Below, piece by piece: positions 7,930 through 9,953 of a DNA stretch of 9,953 nt. This DNA is from DATKDU01 sp035512595. GTDB taxonomy: Bacteria > Planctomycetota > Planctomycetia > Pirellulales > Pirellulaceae. Below the pieces are notes generated by a model, which searched no databases, was not told the DNA's origin, and saw only the letters and a program-made list of their open reading frames with translations. The position numbers and the translations under genes were made by a program. Where the stretch lies: assembly GCA_035512595.1 (NCBI GenBank), contig DATKDU010000178.1:1-9953 (forward strand), in the 5' to 3' direction. The first letter of the stretch is position 1; every line of letters starts with the position of its first letter.

Positions 7930-8495
7930 CGACTGACCTCCTTCTTGGCACAGCATGGTCTGGTAGCTTCCTTGACTTGATTCCACGGCATCCGGGCCAG
8001 GATCATGCCCATCCCGCAGGTATCGGTGATCCCGGCAAAGACCAGCCCGGCTCCCACGAACGCCGACAGCCCGATGAAGGCTGAATGGCCGAACCAGCCA
8101 AGGACCGCCCCCAGCAGAACGAGCGACCCCGCTGCGATGCGCACTTGTCTTTCTAGCGAGATGGCCTTCTTGCCACGAACGACTGGAAGACCAGCTTCCA
8201 CGCAAGCCATCGTGCCGCCTTCGATGTTGACCACGTTCGAGAAGCCAGCCTTGAGGAACTTCTCGCACGCTTGCTGGCCTCGACTTCCGGAACGACAGAT
8301 AACGTACAACGGCTCGGCCGACGAGCCGTTGCGAGCCTGCATCAGCCCCCCGGCATCAAGTTGATCCAGTGGCACATTCCGGGCAATTCCGACGTGCACT
8401 TCCCGATACTCGACGGGCGTGCGCACGTCGATGAGATCGATGTTCTTGCCTTCCTTGCACAGTTCGGCAAGCTCTTGAGGTGTAATGATGCTCAT
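7926..8495 (-). CDS. Rhodanese fused to a YgaP-like (DUF2892) membrane domain, 189 aa
   Basis: Membrane-anchored sulfurtransferase that carries sulfane sulfur as a cysteine persulfide. Residues 1-105 are a rhodanese domain: IDLIDVRTPVEYREVHVGIA (19-38), then active-site loop VICRSGSRG with C67, then NIEGGTMACVEAGLPV. Residues 110-172 match the YgaP-type domain: SLERQVRIAAGSLVLLG, two membrane helices (about 119-136 and 138-157), then DTCGMGMILARMPWN. A vicinal cysteine pair (C181, C182) lies in the tail. The architecture and length (about 175-190) agree with E. coli YgaP. AAAGGAAA about eight bases upstream is a good binding site for the ATG at 8495. The start overlaps the end of the TGA-read-through frame before it, and the stop overlaps the flavoprotein start, both as ATGA. 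Confidence 0.93.
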   Translation of the reverse strand: MSIITPQELAELCKEGKNIDLIDVRTPVEYREVHVGIARNVPLDQLDAGGLMQARNGSSAEPLYVICRSGSRGQQACEKFLKAGFSNVVNIEGGTMACVEAGLPVVRGKKAISLERQVRIAAGSLVLLGAVLGWFGHSAFIGLSAFVGAGLVFAGITDTCGMGMILARMPWNQVKEATRPCCAKKEVSR

Positions 8496-8695
8496 GGCGA
8501 TTTCCTTTCATCGTTGGGAATTCGGTCGGCAATTGGGCCAACGATTCTTGTTTGCTTGTGTTCGTCCGCACTTGTAGGAGCCGAACTCGGCCCGCAGCTT
8601 CCACTAAGTCAGGTCTTCACGCCAAAGCGAGGCAGCACCCACGCTTGCAGGATGATCCAAGCCGCGAGGGCTGCGATGGGGATGAGGATTTCCAT
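8492..8695 (-). CDS. Candidate small membrane selenoprotein, 67 aa with in-frame TGA at codon 29
   Basis: From ATG 8695, residues 1-28 start MEILIPIAALAAW, continue as one hydrophobic helix and end WVLPRFGVKT. Codon 29 is TGA (8611-8609). As a stop it leaves a 28-aa single-span peptide. As selenocysteine the frame continues U-LSGSCGPSSAP, a hydrophilic tail with C34, through 38 more codons to a TGA at 8494-8492 that overlaps the ATG of the rhodanese gene (ATGA). U29 and C34 would form a Ux4C redox pair at the membrane surface. The basic residues after the helix suggest a cytosolic tail. A hairpin suited to a bacterial SECIS element follows the TGA. GGAGAAGG lies somewhat far (about 14 bases) upstream of the ATG. 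The sulfur-redox neighbours fit a thiol/selenol function. Alternative: a complete 28-aa protein, or a Cys codon mutated or misread to TGA. Confidence 0.6.
8574..8604 (-). promoter_or_regulatory. SECIS-like hairpin just downstream of the in-frame TGA
   Basis: On the coding strand an outer stem GTGG/CTAC (8604-8601 with 8577-8574) and an inner stem GGGCCG/CGGCTC (8593-8588 with 8583-8578, one G-U pair) enclose the loop AGTT; a seven-base bulge sits on the 5' side only. The loop begins 22 bases after the TGA. Bacterial SECIS elements generally sit directly after the UGA, with an apical loop roughly 16-37 bases away and a G in its first two positions; this hairpin meets both conditions. An alternative fold pairs GTGGAAGC with GCTCCTAC (one mismatch) and exposes GG at the loop start. 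Folding was done by eye. Confidence 0.45.
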
Positions 8696-8782
8696 TGCGG
8701 GGCTTCGCCTTCTCCGGTTGTCGAATTGGTTGTCTATTGTTGGTAATGTCCCGACGATACGATCAATGAATGCAAAAACAAA

Positions 8783-9112
8783 TCAGCTCGCTGCCCCGCC
8801 AAACCGTGCCTCGACACACGCCATGATGTTCGTCAAATGCGGTTCGGCGATCTGGTAGTATGCCTTCCTGCCATCCTTCTGCACACTGAGGAGACCGCAC
8901 CGTTGCATGAGGCGCAGGTGTTCGGAGGCCATGTGGCTGCGAATCTCGCAGGCCTCGGCGAGTTGGCCGACGGTGTAGCGGTCCCGAAGGAGCATTTGCA
9001 CCATCCGGAGCCGATGGGGATGGGCCAGCGTCTTGAGGCATTCTGCCGCTTGGCTCAAAGCATCAAGCGACATGAGCTTCGATCGACTCGACGGTTTGGG
9101 CTTGGCGGCCAT
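8783..9112 (-). CDS. ArsR/SmtB-family transcriptional repressor, 109 aa
   Basis: Winged helix-turn-helix dimeric repressor, probably of its own operon. ATG 9112 follows GGAGAAG. Residues 20-45 (AAECLKTLAHPHRLRMVQML) form the conserved first helices. Residues 46-70 (YTVGQLAEACEIRSHMASEH) are the helix-turn-helix with recognition helix SHMASEHLRLM, and RCGLLSVQKDGRKAYYQI (71-88) is the wing. Length is typical. The canonical metal-binding ELCVCDL motif is absent. Cysteines are C25, C55, C72 and C99; C25 (first helix) and C99 (last helix) lie in the two dimer-interface helices. Persulfide sensors such as SqrR and BigR also use two cysteines, one in the last helix, so a thiol or persulfide sensing role is an inference from this and the operon partners. 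The operator in its own promoter indicates autorepression. Confidence 0.93.
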   Translation of the reverse strand: MAAKPKPSSRSKLMSLDALSQAAECLKTLAHPHRLRMVQMLLRDRYTVGQLAEACEIRSHMASEHLRLMQRCGLLSVQKDGRKAYYQIAEPHLTNIMACVEARFGGAAS

Positions 9113-9132
9113 TCTTCTTCTCCATTCACTCT

Positions 9133-9160
9133 AATATATCGGAATATGTCGATATGTCAA
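9133..9160 (-). promoter_or_regulatory. Sigma-70-type promoter of the arsR operon
   Basis: On the minus strand TTGACA (9160-9155) is followed after 16 bases by TATATT (9138-9133), close to the housekeeping consensus. The -10 box lies about 20 bases before the arsR start codon at 9112, so the leader would be very short and contains the GGAGAAG binding site. Confidence 0.75.
9134..9157. promoter_or_regulatory. Probable ArsR operator palindrome
   Basis: A 24-bp imperfect palindrome centred between 9145 and 9146. The arms read ATATATCGGAATA and, on the other strand, ACATATCGACATA, identical at 10 of 13 positions, with perfect ATATCG cores. Size and AT-rich character agree with ArsR/SmtB operators. 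It fills the space between the -35 and -10 boxes, so a bound repressor would block RNA polymerase. Confidence 0.75.
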
Positions 9161-9812
9161 CCCATGTTTTTGCGCCGAATCGCAAAGCCAGTCACACTTA
9201 GGCGGTTTGAACCGTCCAGTAGCCCCACATGAGACCGACGCCAAACGCGCACAAGGACCTGGTTCCTGACCGAAGCGGATTGAACTTGGGTCGAAACCCG
9301 TCAACACTCGCCCAAATGGGCAATCTAGGTAAATCAGAAGTCGGGGTGACTGGCGTTCGTTTGAACCGTTGGTCGCGGCCTACGTCGACGCGGCACTTGC
9401 GCGAAGCCACACCAAAACCACCCGTCGTCGATTGCGTCGCCTCGGCATTAAACTGAACGAAGTCAAACGCTGCCTTTGGAACTCAAGTTAGCGCTGTAGT
9501 ACTAATGGCCCGCTTCGTACTGCACTGTTCGGCAACTGGTTGAAGCGTTTGGTTTCGGACGGCCAAACATGCTGAATTTCGGCCGTTTTCGCGGCATAAT
9601 TCAGTGTGGGCCGCTATGGCTATCGGAACCTCGTCTCCCAGCGTTATTTGAACGGCAAACACGCGTCAGGGCGGCGGAAAGACAGTCCCGAGCAAAACGC
9701 CCGATCGGTCGTCTGGACGCCCATGGCAGCGGTCAGCAACGCTTCAACGTCGATGCCAAAGTCGCTGATCGTAGTTGCAAGTGACCGTCGCCGGTAGAAA
9801 ACTGCGCGCACG
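9161..9812. other. Intergenic stretch without a supported gene
   Basis: About 650 bases upstream of the arsR promoter up to the circle junction. Short frames on both strands (for example 9198-9410 minus, 9606-9797 plus) lack recognisable motifs and binding sites. I see the 11-base direct repeat GTTTGAACCGT at 9205-9215 and 9359-9369, and a hairpin at 9559-9586 (ACGGCC pairing with GGCCGT, extended by AAA/TTT past a bulged C) followed by TTT. No iterons, DnaA-box cluster, tRNA or CRISPR was noticed. Confidence 0.55.
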
Positions 9813-9953
9813 ACTCCGAGTGCGCCCGCCGCGGCAGGTCAGTTAACGCCGCGATCCAGCGGACGACTTCGCTGTTGGTCATCTGGCGGACCAGCGACGC
9901 GCAGCAAGTTTCTACTGCGTGGGCAGCGTTTCTTTCAGCTCCGCACAGTGCGG
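9813..9953. repeat. Terminal direct repeat, right copy
   Basis: Exact copy of bases 1-141. Anything read across the end should be continued at position 142. Across this join one frame stays open from a TAG near 9795 into the transposase remnant at 136-226, but upstream of about position 150 its translation does not look like a transposase. Confidence 0.95.

Noticed and set aside
8609..8695. A complete 28-aa membrane peptide ending at the TGA
   Set aside because: Possible, but it ignores the open continuation to an ATGA overlap, the nearby Cys and the hairpin; kept as the main alternative to the selenoprotein.
9205..9369. Two copies of GTTTGAACCGT as iterons or a CRISPR-like repeat
   Set aside because: Only two copies 154 bases apart, without regular spacing.
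9198..9410. Minus-strand frame with a hydrophobic C-terminus (CAFGVGLMWGYW)
   Set aside because: No binding site and no recognisable family; the hydrophobic end alone does not support a gene.

Overview
The window reads as planctomycete DNA. It is GC-rich and carries three trademarks of that phylum: an ECF sigma factor translationally coupled to a giant Ser/Thr kinase with a WD40 C-terminus, the tail of a DUF1501 (sulfatase-like) protein, and a planctomycete-type IS4-family transposase terminus. The last 141 bases (9813-9953) repeat the first 141 exactly, so the window is a contig that closes on itself into a 9812-bp circle, or one cut at a 141-base assembly overlap. No replication, partition or mobilisation gene is visible, so a true plasmid is not demonstrated.

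Layout: 1-640 holds a frameshifted transposase C-terminus and a small unknown ORF. 705-4690 (+) is a two-gene signalling operon: sigma factor, then a transmembrane kinase ending in 14 WD40-like repeats. 4691-6277 is a mosaic of fragments: a truncated secreted redoxin, a short reverse-strand piece with tiny overlapping genes, the C-terminal 96 residues of a DUF1501 protein, and about 420 bases with no recognisable gene. 6278-9160 (-) is a compact four-gene operon. 9161-9812 has no gene I can support.

The minus-strand operon is the most interesting part. A textbook promoter (TTGACA, 16 bases, TATATT) carries a 24-bp imperfect palindrome between and over its -35 and -10 boxes and drives an ArsR/SmtB-family repressor that lacks the usual cysteine metal motif. 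Then come a tiny membrane protein gene, a rhodanese fused to a YgaP-like membrane domain, and a CoA-disulfide-reductase-type flavoprotein with its own C-terminal rhodanese. This gene set points to handling of persulfide or sulfane sulfur.

The tiny gene has an in-frame TGA after codon 28. Reading through it gives a 67-residue protein with U29 and C34, and the extended frame ends in an ATGA overlap with the rhodanese start, the same overlap used at the next gene boundary. A hairpin with a G in its apical loop lies 22 bases after the TGA. I propose a previously unannotated small membrane selenoprotein. The main caveat is that several other genes here are broken, so a nonsense mutation or base error must be excluded. 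The flavoprotein gene itself has a one-base deletion near 7581.
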